A stretch of DNA of 64,000 nt. Origin: Verrucomicrobiia bacterium (lineage in GTDB: Bacteria; Verrucomicrobiota; Verrucomicrobiia; Opitutales; Cerasicoccaceae). The notes under the pieces were generated by a model. It had not been told where the DNA came from. It saw only the letters and a program-made list of their open reading frames with translations, and did not search any database. The stretch spans positions 62,001 through 126,000 of the forward strand of contig JAUIHT010000001.1 in NCBI GenBank assembly GCA_030432235.1. Reading direction: 5' to 3'. The stretch's first letter is position 1, and each line of letters opens with the position of its first letter. Positions 25,519-33,955 of the stretch are shown in pieces. The translations under genes and the position numbers were made by a program.

Positions 25519-26856
25519 CTATGGGACATCCCCCAAACTCGCCAAGCCTTCTACTGCTCGCTGATATCTTCTAGTAAGACAAAAGTTAGTGGTCGAATTA
25601 CCCACGCGCTCAAGGATACCTCGTTCAGTAAGTTGACGGATAACTCGTCTTAGCGATCTAGAATTTGGCGAGATGGCAATCCCATTAGCATGGACTAAAC
25701 TGGTAAGAATTATACGCGTATATGAACCGCATATTTCACTTATCTGGCCAAGTAAAAGATACGCGGGCGTGTTGATGTTCGATACTTCTGTTGAACGCCG
25801 TAAGTGCGCCCAAAAATTGTTTAGCAATCTTGCAGATTCATCTGGAACCCGATATGAAATCCAGTTGTGAAGTATACGCCGACTACGGGTTGTATGACTT
25901 CTACGTGAATTAGGGGGGTGTAAAATCTCCTGGCACGCGGTCAGGTCTAGCCTGATCTCAAACCGCACTCGCTTATCGGTTTTAGCATAAATAGCCAACT
26001 CACGGCCTACACCCAAGCCAATCCTAAATTGACGCGATAAAGCTTCAGTGCGCTCAATTCCCTGAACTTCAAAATCATTGATGCGTAGTCTTCTACCGTA
26101 AGATTGCAATGCTGCCTGAAAACGCTCAGTGAAGTTAATTGAATTCATTTCATCAGGCATTGCTAAATCAATGTATGCTTCAACATTTCTAAAATTGTAA
26201 TCCATGCTGCCGACATTGAACTGCAAATTTGAAATACCTGAGGCTGCATGACGAAATTCATGCTCAATTTGATAAAGCACGGCACTCAAATAGTCGTTTA
26301 CAAGACGTGGCCACTGTCCTGAATTTGCGATATTTTCCCAAGGGCCAAAGATTAAGTTATCGGAGTTATCCAGCGATTTTTCTCGCTGACGATACGATAA
26401 GCCGTCGATTACTCTGTTCGTCCGATTAAACAGTTGCTCACCCGAAATTTGAAACTGTTGCAATTCATCCGATTCTGCACGAGTAATCCTTTGGTAGTTC
26501 AAGAATCTTGTTGGATTCAAATTTAGGTTCAGTTCTATATCAAAGGTTCCACTACCTTGACTTCGACTGATAGCATTGCTTGTGACGCGAATGGAACCAC
26601 CAAATAAAGGATGTGTTCTACGACTATGGGTTATGAGCCTAATCTCCACATTGCCTCGTCCTACATCTTCGGAAAATCTTCTAAAAATTGGCTGATATCC
26701 AGTATCTCCTATCTCATGAATACGACTCAAACTCCTTAGTGCATCATTTACCGCTATAACACTCCCCTCAAAACGCCAACCAGTTACACGTAATTCTATT
26801 TTATCATGCCGAAGCATATCAGCCTCAATATCCAGTTCAGTGCTAAAGGTCTGCAT
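25519..26856 (-). CDS. Possible replication-initiation-like protein
   Basis: 445 residues. Two segments, RNVEAYIDL and ELAIYAKTDKRVRFEIRLDL, resemble conserved strands of phage/plasmid gene II/X-type replication proteins (the pattern 'K-x-Y-x-K-T ... L-R-F-E-x-R'). The C-terminus (LRRVIRQLTERGILERV) looks like a winged helix. A HEFRH stretch near residue 200 fits HExxH zinc-peptidase spacing but may be chance. It follows the HEPN gene by 57 bp on the same strand and could belong to the element's replication or to the conflict module. Function uncertain. Confidence 0.4.
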   Translation of the reverse strand: MQTFSTELDIEADMLRHDKIELRVTGWRFEGSVIAVNDALRSLSRIHEIGDTGYQPIFRRFSEDVGRGNVEIRLITHSRRTHPLFGGSIRVTSNAISRSQGSGTFDIELNLNLNPTRFLNYQRITRAESDELQQFQISGEQLFNRTNRVIDGLSYRQREKSLDNSDNLIFGPWENIANSGQWPRLVNDYLSAVLYQIEHEFRHAASGISNLQFNVGSMDYNFRNVEAYIDLAMPDEMNSINFTERFQAALQSYGRRLRINDFEVQGIERTEALSRQFRIGLGVGRELAIYAKTDKRVRFEIRLDLTACQEILHPPNSRRSHTTRSRRILHNWISYRVPDESARLLNNFWAHLRRSTEVSNINTPAYLLLGQISEICGSYTRIILTSLVHANGIAISPNSRSLRRVIRQLTERGILERVGNSTTNFCLTRRYQRAVEGLASLGDVP

Positions 26857-26913
26857 TCTAAATTATTTTCACCTCTACATACCCCTGTATAAAGAGTCTA
26901 AAAAATCATAAAT

Positions 26914-27630
26914 TTAAGTAGCCCCAACCGCATCTTCTTGTGGACTAATAGAACGAAGAAAGTTCTTTTTTAAATAAAGTTCATTTGAAAGATACTCTTC
27001 TACGAGGTTAATCGTTTCTTCAAGCGCCTGAACAACCTGATCTCTTGCAACATCAAGACCTTTTTCAAATGATGCATCGCGCCCAACCTCAGCGAAAGAT
27101 TTTATACCATGTGCGAGGTCATTTCGATACCGTTTTATTTCGACCAACTTCCAATACTTTTTACCATTTAGTTTTCCATAACCGAAATGCACAGCGGTTT
27201 CAGACATTTTTCTGGCATCCAAATTCCCTGAAAAATGCCCCTGGGCAACAAAAGAATTATGGATAATATCTCTAGCAAGCTCATTTAGATTTTCAATTAA
27301 ACTTTCAGGGTTTCGGTTTCTGAATTTTCTTAAAATCATCAATCTAATTTCATCTCGACAATCATCAAAATGAACACGCTTTGTCTTTAGCTCATCAAAA
27401 ATACAATCTAGTGCTGAAGTCATAGTTGATTCTACTAAATTATACAAAAGCAAATAAGCATTTGCTTTTAGTGTCCTCAGCAGATCGACTTTATCTGGAA
27501 GTGGCTCATCATTATGTAGCAAATCTTCAATTTTTAGTTTTATATAACTCTTATCGATACCTCGAACAAAGTTCAAATAATTATCTACTTCGTGTCTCCG
27601 AAGCTCAAATTCCTGCTTAACTCTTTCCAC
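26914..27630 (-). CDS. HEPN-domain protein, MAE_28990/MAE_18760-like
   Basis: 238 residues, almost all helical. KRYRNDLAHGIKSF near residue 180 carries the HEPN ribonuclease motif RxxxxH (R-NDLA-H). The family with LVESTMTSALDCIFDEL and a late RNDLAH matches the MAE_28990/MAE_18760 HEPN group, usually coded beside DUF262 proteins. HEPN enzymes cut RNA in toxin-antitoxin and abortive-infection systems. The start overlaps the end of the DUF262 gene by 14 bp, so the two are co-translated. Probable effector of the module. Confidence 0.8.
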   Translation of the reverse strand: MERVKQEFELRRHEVDNYLNFVRGIDKSYIKLKIEDLLHNDEPLPDKVDLLRTLKANAYLLLYNLVESTMTSALDCIFDELKTKRVHFDDCRDEIRLMILRKFRNRNPESLIENLNELARDIIHNSFVAQGHFSGNLDARKMSETAVHFGYGKLNGKKYWKLVEIKRYRNDLAHGIKSFAEVGRDASFEKGLDVARDQVVQALEETINLVEEYLSNELYLKKNFLRSISPQEDAVGAT

Positions 27631-28705
27631 GGTAAACTCCTAAAAGATTATCCCTGACATAATGAAGCCTACTGACAACCTTAGGCTTAGAATTACTAGC
27701 ATCAGAGGCAATTAATAGTTGAAATTCATTAGAGTAAATCCAATCTTCGACGTTTTGAGGGATTAAGTTAGGATTTTCTCGTAAAGCTATAGCCGCGCCT
27801 ACAGACAAAGCCTCAAATCTAATTCTAGGAGTCCTGCCTAAATCAGGCTTATTGAAGCCGTAAGGATAATATTTTTTGGCAAACTGCATTGCGCTGTCAA
27901 ATTCAGTCTTCATTGAAACCTCGTCAAATTCTTCTTGATTCATTTTTTCTAGGTAATCATCAAGGAAACCTTTCACACTGTGCTTGAATTCCTCATAGTC
28001 ATTCAAGTATGCAAAAAACCTAAGGACAAACTCCTCCCTCTCTCTTCGCTTTATACTAGGCTTAGATAGCGGGGTTAGTTCGGAAAATAATCTATCCTTG
28101 GCACAAACCTCCAAAAAATTAGTGAATGTTCCACGCATTATCCCCCTTCTTTGTTCCATGTGATTTAGAGGGTCACTGCCAGTATTTATACGCTCAAACA
28201 AATCTCTCCTTGTTTCCTCATCAGCCTTTTCAGAAAGAACAATCATTCTTAGTGTCGTTCTTTTAAATTTCCGTTGCCGAGCCAGTGGTAGGTCTTTGAA
28301 ATAATATCCATTCAACTTGTCCAATTTATCAAGCTCACAAAGCCTTAGATCATCATTTAAGAACGCGTGAAGTGTTCTGATTCTCTGGGAACCATCAACA
28401 ATTTCTAGCCTTCCCTTTTCATCATTTATATCAGCAAGAAATAAATAAGGAATTGGTAACTGTATCAAAACAGACTCTATAAATTTGGATTGCCTTTTAT
28501 CATCCCACGTATGCTCCCTTTGATATTCAGGAACGAAAAATTCAGCGCCTTCAACATCATCTACACCTTTGAATTTTTCTACTATAATCTCTACCGGGTA
28601 TTCCTTAACATCGTAATCAACTTGCCGACTATGCTCTACAATTTGGGCCTCAATTTCCTCCGCAAGTAAAGTCGTCAACATGTCTTGTTGTCTATTATCA
28701 TTCAT
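27617..28705 (-). CDS. DUF262 (ParB/GmrS-like) protein
   Basis: 362 residues. Near the N-terminus FVPEYQREHTWDDKRQSKFIESVL (about 56-79) and LEIVDGSQRIRTLHAFL (about 104-120) are the two defining blocks of DUF262; DGSQR is the ParB/Srx-fold nucleotide motif. DLFERINTGSDPLNHME follows at about 165. DUF262 is the N-terminal domain of GmrSD enzymes that attack modified phage DNA; stand-alone forms such as this often accompany HEPN proteins. Coded one base after the methyltransferase stop and overlapping the HEPN start. Confidence 0.85.
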   Translation of the reverse strand: MNDNRQQDMLTTLLAEEIEAQIVEHSRQVDYDVKEYPVEIIVEKFKGVDDVEGAEFFVPEYQREHTWDDKRQSKFIESVLIQLPIPYLFLADINDEKGRLEIVDGSQRIRTLHAFLNDDLRLCELDKLDKLNGYYFKDLPLARQRKFKRTTLRMIVLSEKADEETRRDLFERINTGSDPLNHMEQRRGIMRGTFTNFLEVCAKDRLFSELTPLSKPSIKRREREEFVLRFFAYLNDYEEFKHSVKGFLDDYLEKMNQEEFDEVSMKTEFDSAMQFAKKYYPYGFNKPDLGRTPRIRFEALSVGAAIALRENPNLIPQNVEDWIYSNEFQLLIASDASNSKPKVVSRLHYVRDNLLGVYRGKS

Positions 28706-28706
28706 A

Positions 28707-29771
28707 CTAATAATGTTGTTCTATATGGTTTTTAATAGCATCGCCAACAACCTTCCCCAAAGTCACAGGAACAGCATTCCCGATTAGCCTTCCCATCGCC
28801 TTAATAGACACATTAACCCCCGGCTCAATAAATCTATAATTCTCAGGAAACCCCTGCAACAAAGCACCTTCACGCAATGAAAGTGCTCTATCTTGCTCAG
28901 GATGGCCAAAGCGGCCACTACCGAATCCAAAAAACTGGGTTGTTATAGTAGGCACTGGTTTATGCCATTCAAAACGACCATACACACTTGGATAAGATAA
29001 GCCTGTTTCTGCCTTATGGCAGTCTGCCACTAGCCTTTTAGGCCAGTCTTTCCAAGTCCCGCCCGGTTTAGACGCTCGAATCCTTTGAAGGTTTAGAGGG
29101 CTTAGCCTACTGCATCGGTGAAGTGGGTCGTCAGTTGAGGCAGTGCCATGTTCAAGTCTTGGAAGATTCTTTATTATACTCTCTGCTGTAAGATAACTCT
29201 CTGGCTTGTGGGTCTTAGGGGGTAACAGAATTTCAGCTTTTTTAGATGCAAAAGCCAATAATCTTGTTCGTTGCTGAGGTAGACCATAATCTGGAGCATA
29301 CACATCGTAAGAGGTGAATTTGTAGCCTGCTGCGACCAGATCAGCTTCGAATTCGCTGAAAATTGTATGCTTTCTTAACTCCACAACATTTTCCATGCTA
29401 ATGACTTCAGGCGACAACTCTAACGCAAGCCTCGAAAAATGCTTTAGGAGACCCCACTTGGGATCGCTTTCATTATTTTTGCCCTGTGTATATTTGGAAA
29501 AGGGCTGGCAAGGCGCACATCCAACTAATATCCGCTGTTTAGCGCCCTTAAAATGTCTATCAAGTTCTGCTGACGTAAGGTTTCCTACATCAACTTCAAA
29601 AAATTTTGCAGGATGATTATTTGTTGCGTATGGATATTTGCATGTGCCATCAATATCATACCCAGCAATTACATTAATCCCCGCATCCAGTAGTCCACGA
29701 GTCAGTCCACCAGCTCCACAAAACAGGTCTATAGCAATGGGATGTGATTTGTTTTTCTTCTTTTTAGCCAC
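28707..29771 (-). CDS. DNA (cytosine-5) methyltransferase
   Basis: 354 residues from a GTG at 29771 (MAKKKKNK); a TTG at 29780 is also possible. Motif I DLFCGAGGLTRGL, motif IV VGCAPCQPFSKYTQG with the catalytic Cys, motif VI MENVVEL, motif VIII QQRTRLLA and motif X RLIGNAVPVTLG are all present and in order. The variable region between VIII and IX is short, so the recognition site is probably short. It heads a minus-strand operon with the DUF262 and HEPN genes. It could mark self DNA for that pair or act alone. Confidence 0.9.
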   Translation of the reverse strand: MAKKKKNKSHPIAIDLFCGAGGLTRGLLDAGINVIAGYDIDGTCKYPYATNNHPAKFFEVDVGNLTSAELDRHFKGAKQRILVGCAPCQPFSKYTQGKNNESDPKWGLLKHFSRLALELSPEVISMENVVELRKHTIFSEFEADLVAAGYKFTSYDVYAPDYGLPQQRTRLLAFASKKAEILLPPKTHKPESYLTAESIIKNLPRLEHGTASTDDPLHRCSRLSPLNLQRIRASKPGGTWKDWPKRLVADCHKAETGLSYPSVYGRFEWHKPVPTITTQFFGFGSGRFGHPEQDRALSLREGALLQGFPENYRFIEPGVNVSIKAMGRLIGNAVPVTLGKVVGDAIKNHIEQHY

Positions 29772-29876
29772 GCGCAACAAAAAATTGATTGTTGGTGTGA
29801 TATAACATCCGTCAAGAGAATGCCCAACCTATTCTCGCAAAAGGCAAATAATTTTCTTGTCTACAATAACGAACGT

Positions 29877-29952
29877 TTTCGTGAACCCTCCTGCCCTCGA
29901 AAACCCGCCTTACGAAATTGGCGATATTAGTTTATTTTACTGGTTCACGAAA
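29877..29952. repeat. 11-bp inverted repeat between methyltransferase and recombinase genes
   Basis: TTTCGTGAACC at 29877-29887 and GGTTCACGAAA at 29942-29952 are perfect inverted copies, 54 bp apart, in the 226-bp gap between the divergent genes. The right copy lies about 45 bp before the serine recombinase start. Either an operator for the divergent promoters or binding sites of the recombinase. Confidence 0.5.
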
Positions 29953-29997
29953 TTATAGTTTACAAAACAATAATTTTACCGTTTAAATAAACCAATT

Positions 29998-30591
29998 ATG
30001 AAAATTGGCTACGCACGGGTATCTACAAACGAACAAAATCTTTCGCTTCAGCTTGATGCCCTTAAGGCTGAAGGATGTGAAAAAATCTTTCAGGATAAAA
30101 TTTCGGGCGCAAAATCGGAAAGGCCTGAATTCAGTAAGCTCCTAGAAGGGCTACGTAAGGGGGACACCGTTATCGTCTACAAGCTGGACAGATTAGGGCG
30201 TAGTCTGAAGCACCTGATTGAAACTGTTGCAGATTTTCAAGATCGGGGCGTCAGCTTCAAATCCCTTAATGATCCCGTGGATACAACCTCACCGCAAGGA
30301 AAGCTGATTTTTAATATATTTGCCTCTCTCGCGGAATTTGAACGGGAGCTAATACGGGAAAGGACGATGGCGGGTCTAGCCTCTGCAAGGGCTAGGGGGC
30401 GCATAGGGGGCCGTCCTAAAGGCCTGTCCGAGGATGCTGAGAACACAGCCCGCATTTGTGAATCTCTCTATCGAGAAGGGACTCATAGCGCCAACGCAAT
30501 AGCGAAGCAGCTTGGCATCTCAAAGGCTACACTATATAAATACCTACGGCATAGGGGCGTAGAAATCAGCCCCTATAAAAAAGTATTCTAA
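29998..30591 (+). CDS. Serine recombinase (resolvase/invertase family)
   Basis: 197 residues. The N-terminal catalytic domain begins MKIGYARVSTNEQNLSLQLDAL, with the nucleophile Ser near residue 9, then YKLDRLGRSLKHL and FASLAEFERELIRERTMAGL (the long E-helix). The C-terminal HTH is IAKQLGISKATLYKYL. It is a small resolvase/invertase-type enzyme, full length. It may resolve dimers of the element or invert a segment. It is divergent from the methyltransferase and its 3' end overlaps the next convergent gene by 4 bp. Confidence 0.92.
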   Translation: MKIGYARVSTNEQNLSLQLDALKAEGCEKIFQDKISGAKSERPEFSKLLEGLRKGDTVIVYKLDRLGRSLKHLIETVADFQDRGVSFKSLNDPVDTTSPQGKLIFNIFASLAEFERELIRERTMAGLASARARGRIGGRPKGLSEDAENTARICESLYREGTHSANAIAKQLGISKATLYKYLRHRGVEISPYKKVF

Positions 30592-30965
30592 TACACTATG
30601 CACTTAAGAGCCTCCGAAATGGCCTTTCTGGCATTTTCGATGTCCGGTGCGTCGAACGACTCTTCCACAACCCCGGCAGCCATAAACTCATGGTGCCCGA
30701 TTTCGGTTATTGATGCGTTAACTATCCGAACGCACGCATTTTCATTAACAATTAAACATGGCTTAAGCGAAGCCCCTGACGGAACCTTAAAGACAAACAT
30801 GTCGGGTGATTTTCGACCCTGTGTAAATATTGGCTTTCCCCCGCTTTGTGGAATCTCTCTTATTTCTCTCTTGCCTTCTTCAAAATGGCATCCCGGAAGA
30901 TGAATTAGTCTATCGTTGGGTTGAACTAAGAAATATTCCACAATATCACGATATAAAAAAGTCAT
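30588..30965 (-). CDS. Hypothetical protein
   Basis: 125 residues of unknown family. No membrane helix or signal peptide. The sequence is mixed alpha/beta with GCHFEEGKREIREIPQSGGK and a C-terminal helical DAPDIENARKAISEALK. It converges on the serine recombinase with a 4-bp overlap. Nothing links it to a known system. It lies in the AT-rich phage-like segment. Confidence 0.5.
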   Translation of the reverse strand: MTFLYRDIVEYFLVQPNDRLIHLPGCHFEEGKREIREIPQSGGKPIFTQGRKSPDMFVFKVPSGASLKPCLIVNENACVRIVNASITEIGHHEFMAAGVVEESFDAPDIENARKAISEALKCIVY

Positions 30966-31036
30966 GATTCTGCAAGTATATTTTTTTTAGGCATACCGCC
31001 TATCGAAATAGATGACATTTCGCTCGTGCATGCACC

Positions 31037-31795
31037 TTATTGAGTGACATTTTTGGCAGCGTGCCACCCTTCATTGTAGCCCTCGTGGTAGCCTTTTGCG
31101 TATTGCGTTGGATATTCCATGCCCTGGGCAAGGCGCTTGCCGTTATCCTTGGCCCACAGGCCCCGCCTTTCCCTGCCAGAATACCAATCCGCTTTGCCCA
31201 CTATCCAGCCATCATCAAAGCCCATATTATAGGCGGCTTTTTCAGCGTCTGCGGCAGCCTGTGCTTGTTCTTTGGCTTTACGTGCTATTTCTGCTTCATT
31301 CGCTAACCGTTGGGCTCTAGCGCGATCAAAGATGTCAGTGTCTTGATAATTCGCAGTAAACCTGCCGGAATTATGCCTTAGCTTCAGCGTGCCATCTTCT
31401 TGAATGCCTTCCAATGCGACAACCGTTCCCTCTGCTAATTCGATTTCACCAACATTTTGACCGTTGCTTACTATGGCAATGGAAGCAGGGGCAGCCAGAG
31501 AAACCTCTCTAGGCCGGATTGAATAATCGTTCAATAGTGCCTCTAGCGACATGTCTGATGGTTCAGGCAAAGAGGGTGTAGAATCTTTAGCAGGCAGGTA
31601 AGACTTTGAGTCATCTGAAACGGTAACTTGCTCTGTGGGCTTAGGGGGCGGCGGCGTTGCCGTAGACTCAGAAATATTCTGACCCTGTTGGCTAACTTCA
31701 CTAGCTGGCTGCATGATCCCGATAATCGCTAGGACCGCGAAAATCCCGATTATGAAAAGCACGCAACCTGATGATTTCTTTTTGGCTTTGGACAT
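31037..31795 (-). CDS. Membrane-anchored hypothetical protein
   Basis: 252 residues from ATG 31795; a longer start at 31819 adds eight residues before the natural MSKAKKKSSG. A single helix (VLFIIGIFAVLAIIGIM) follows a basic N-terminus. Then a Gln/Ser/Pro-rich linker, a beta-rich middle (VGEIELAEGTVVALEGIQEDGTLKLRH), a run of charged helix (ARKAKEQAQAAADAEKAA), and a Gly/Trp-rich C-terminus with GYHEGYNEGWHAAK. The last part suggests a small conserved domain of unknown role. It is divergent from the XRE regulator with a shared promoter region. Confidence 0.6.
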   Translation of the reverse strand: MSKAKKKSSGCVLFIIGIFAVLAIIGIMQPASEVSQQGQNISESTATPPPPKPTEQVTVSDDSKSYLPAKDSTPSLPEPSDMSLEALLNDYSIRPREVSLAAPASIAIVSNGQNVGEIELAEGTVVALEGIQEDGTLKLRHNSGRFTANYQDTDIFDRARAQRLANEAEIARKAKEQAQAAADAEKAAYNMGFDDGWIVGKADWYSGRERRGLWAKDNGKRLAQGMEYPTQYAKGYHEGYNEGWHAAKNVTQ

Positions 31796-31817
31796 GGCAA
31801 ACTTAACGAAATAACAC

Positions 31818-31829
31818 ACACGAACGTGT
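31818..31829. promoter_or_regulatory. Dyad between divergent genes, possible XRE operator
   Basis: ACACG-AA-CGTGT is a perfect 5-bp-arm dyad in the 70-bp gap between the genes starting at 31795 (minus) and 31866 (plus). XRE-type regulators bind such dyads, so it may be the operator of the small regulator at 31866. Short enough to arise by chance. Confidence 0.3.
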
Positions 31830-31865
31830 ATATACGAAGATATGGCTGCAAGGTAAAATTACCAC

Positions 31866-32084
31866 GTGGCTGAAATTAGGACAAAGTTTGGGCAAAGCAT
31901 TTACAGACTCAGGCAAGAGAAAGGGCTCTCCCAAATGGAATTGGCAGCTAGGGCCGATTTGCACTTAAACACCGTTAACCTAGTTGAAGCAGGCAAGAAA
32001 AGCGTCCAGATTGAAACTATTGAGAAGTTGGCGATAGGCTTAGAGTGTTCAATGGCCGATATCTTTGCACTGATTGATAAATAA
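31866..32084 (+). CDS. XRE-family DNA-binding regulator
   Basis: 72 residues from GTG 31866. A single helix-turn-helix domain of the Cro/C1 type: FGQSIYRLRQEKGLSQMELA, then ADLHLNTVNLVEAGKKSVQ and ETIEKLAIGLECSMADIFAL. It has the length of a minimal XRE regulator. Close to the phage-like genes, so it may control the element, and it sits divergent from the membrane protein gene. Its 3' end converges with the terminase gene. Confidence 0.85.
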   Translation: MAEIRTKFGQSIYRLRQEKGLSQMELAARADLHLNTVNLVEAGKKSVQIETIEKLAIGLECSMADIFALIDK

Positions 32085-32094
32085 AGCTTCGTTA

Positions 32095-33399
32095 TCATCC
32101 AAACAGTATCCGGGTCTTGGGGCGTTCATATATTGCGCCCAACACGGCATCGGCCCTATCGGGGCTCTGAAGGCCCCTGGAAGCCATTTTTGGCTTAGGC
32201 TCTACCTGCACTTGCCCCCTGCTATTCAAAAGGTATCTACGGGATACTAACTGCTCATGCAAAAGCTTGTCGTTAGGGAGAATGATCGCGCCCGCTTTGA
32301 TGAACTGCGCCCCCTGCATCCACATTTCAGTGCCTGTATTGGCGTAGGCTTCCTTATTCTTGGCGGGTAATTCATTCCTAATGCGGTTCAACTTCCAATC
32401 TTGTTCATCAAGCCGATCTAGAATGGGAATCCCAAGGCCGGATGCATCGGCGCTTATTTGCCTGGGCTTCAATCCCTGCTGCCGGAATAGCCGGATAAAC
32501 TCTCCACAGGCTGACATTGTATTCCTATCCCGCCATGCCTTAACAATTTCAACACGATTTCCCCGGCGCACTGCCAAGACATTCTCATCCCCGCCCGCCG
32601 CAAAGTCACAGAAGGCGCGGACTTTACCCTCTTCATACTGAATGGATGTCGATAGGCAGTTCTCAAGGTCTGTTAGTGTAATGATTGATTGATCGCTATC
32701 ATCATTCGGGAACTCCGCATATATCATGCTGCGCACTAGCGGGCTATCGATCCCGTATTTTGAAATCTGTTCATCAATCCAATCCTGCGATATATGCGGG
32801 CAATCGAAAGCCGACACTGAGAAGTGCCGAAAGAAGCGTCTCTCAGAAGTGAAGGCCCTGTAGAATTTGCCTTTCTTGGGGCCGGGGGAACTTATCATCA
32901 GTAGGCGCGTTGGCTGGCAGCGTTCAATGGCCTCAAAAATTTCATCAGGAACGCTCTTGGATTCATCAACGATGACTAGGAGGTTGTCATTATGCCAGCC
33001 CTCGAAGCGGGCGGCGTCATCCGTAGAAAATCCGATAATGCGCGAACCCGTAGGCGTCTCAACTTCAGTATCAAGAAATTTCCAGCTAGGGAAAAGATTC
33101 TGGAAACTACGTATCCCCGGAAAGCACTGTTCCTTTACTTGGCGGAAAACGCCCGCCGTTATCAAGGTCAGGCTTCCGGGGAACACGGCGGCGTGCCATA
33201 GGGCAAGGGGAACGCCAAGGCGGGAGGTTTTCCCGGTTCCATTGCCCGCCTTGATGGCAACCGCGCTCCCGCGCATGTCCAAGGCCGCTAAGGCATCTTG
33301 CTGCCACCCGTATAGCTCCATGCCTAGAATGCCCCTAGCGAAGCCGTAGGGCAACTGTAGAAGCTCTAGGGCGTCATTCTGGATTGCTGTCTGACTCAT
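32095..33399 (-). CDS. Phage terminase large subunit-like protein
   Basis: 434 residues. Packaging ATPase features: Walker A KAGNGTGKTS (about 50-59), Walker B NLLVIVDESKSV (about 138-149) and a coupling-type SSPG. The C-terminal RNase H-like nuclease has the acidic triad positions CDFAAGGDENV, ISADASGLGIPI and SPDRADAVLGAIY. TerL cuts and packs phage DNA. It overlaps the small subunit gene by 26 bp. No portal or capsid genes follow, which is unusual for a phage. Confidence 0.88.
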   Translation of the reverse strand: MSQTAIQNDALELLQLPYGFARGILGMELYGWQQDALAALDMRGSAVAIKAGNGTGKTSRLGVPLALWHAAVFPGSLTLITAGVFRQVKEQCFPGIRSFQNLFPSWKFLDTEVETPTGSRIIGFSTDDAARFEGWHNDNLLVIVDESKSVPDEIFEAIERCQPTRLLMISSPGPKKGKFYRAFTSERRFFRHFSVSAFDCPHISQDWIDEQISKYGIDSPLVRSMIYAEFPNDDSDQSIITLTDLENCLSTSIQYEEGKVRAFCDFAAGGDENVLAVRRGNRVEIVKAWRDRNTMSACGEFIRLFRQQGLKPRQISADASGLGIPILDRLDEQDWKLNRIRNELPAKNKEAYANTGTEMWMQGAQFIKAGAIILPNDKLLHEQLVSRRYLLNSRGQVQVEPKPKMASRGLQSPDRADAVLGAIYERPKTRILFG

Positions 33400-33805
33400 A
33401 GCGTTGCCTTGCCTCTGCTATTGCCTGAATGGTCGCATCATCGAAACCCATTGAATGCTTTAATGTGCCTTCGTGCTTGTGGGCGACCTCTACGCGGTTT
33501 TTGGCGAAATGCTCTGGGAAAGCGTGTTCAAGATACCAACGTGAATCGGCTGTATTTCCCTTATCGCTGGATTCCCGAATCCGCTTTAGATGGCTAGCCA
33601 TGCCCTGTGCTATGGCCCTGTTTATGGACTCAGAAAATTCTGGAAAATCCCGCCGCCACTGCATGAAGGTTTCGTAGCTGATGCCTACTAGCGCGGCGGC
33701 GTGGGTTAAGGGCAGTCCGTCAGAAATCGCCTCTAGAATTTCTTTGGTTAGGGCGGGAGTTCGCTTAGTGGGCCTTCCTCTTCGTCTGCGCTTTGGTGGA
33801 TTCAT
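33374..33805 (-). CDS. Terminase small subunit-like protein
   Basis: 143 residues. A basic N-terminus (MNPPKRRRRGRPTKRTP) leads into a helix-turn-helix, LEAISDGLPLTHAAALVGISYETFMQWRRDFPEF, as in TerS and related phage DNA-binding proteins that choose the packaging site. The C-terminus is helical. It lies directly upstream of the large subunit on the same strand with a 26-bp overlap, as in tailed phages. Confidence 0.75.
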   Translation of the reverse strand: MNPPKRRRRGRPTKRTPALTKEILEAISDGLPLTHAAALVGISYETFMQWRRDFPEFSESINRAIAQGMASHLKRIRESSDKGNTADSRWYLEHAFPEHFAKNRVEVAHKHEGTLKHSMGFDDATIQAIAEARQRYESDSNPE

Positions 33806-33955
33806 GGTATTTTTGAAACTGTTGCAAAATCGCTCGCTAATTTAGCTTTCAAAGAACGAACAACCTTGTGTTTCACACCTTAAGAATCAGCCATCCATAT
33901 GTCAATAAATATTTATCAATCAATTACTTAAGAACTGTTTCATTGTCAACTCAAT

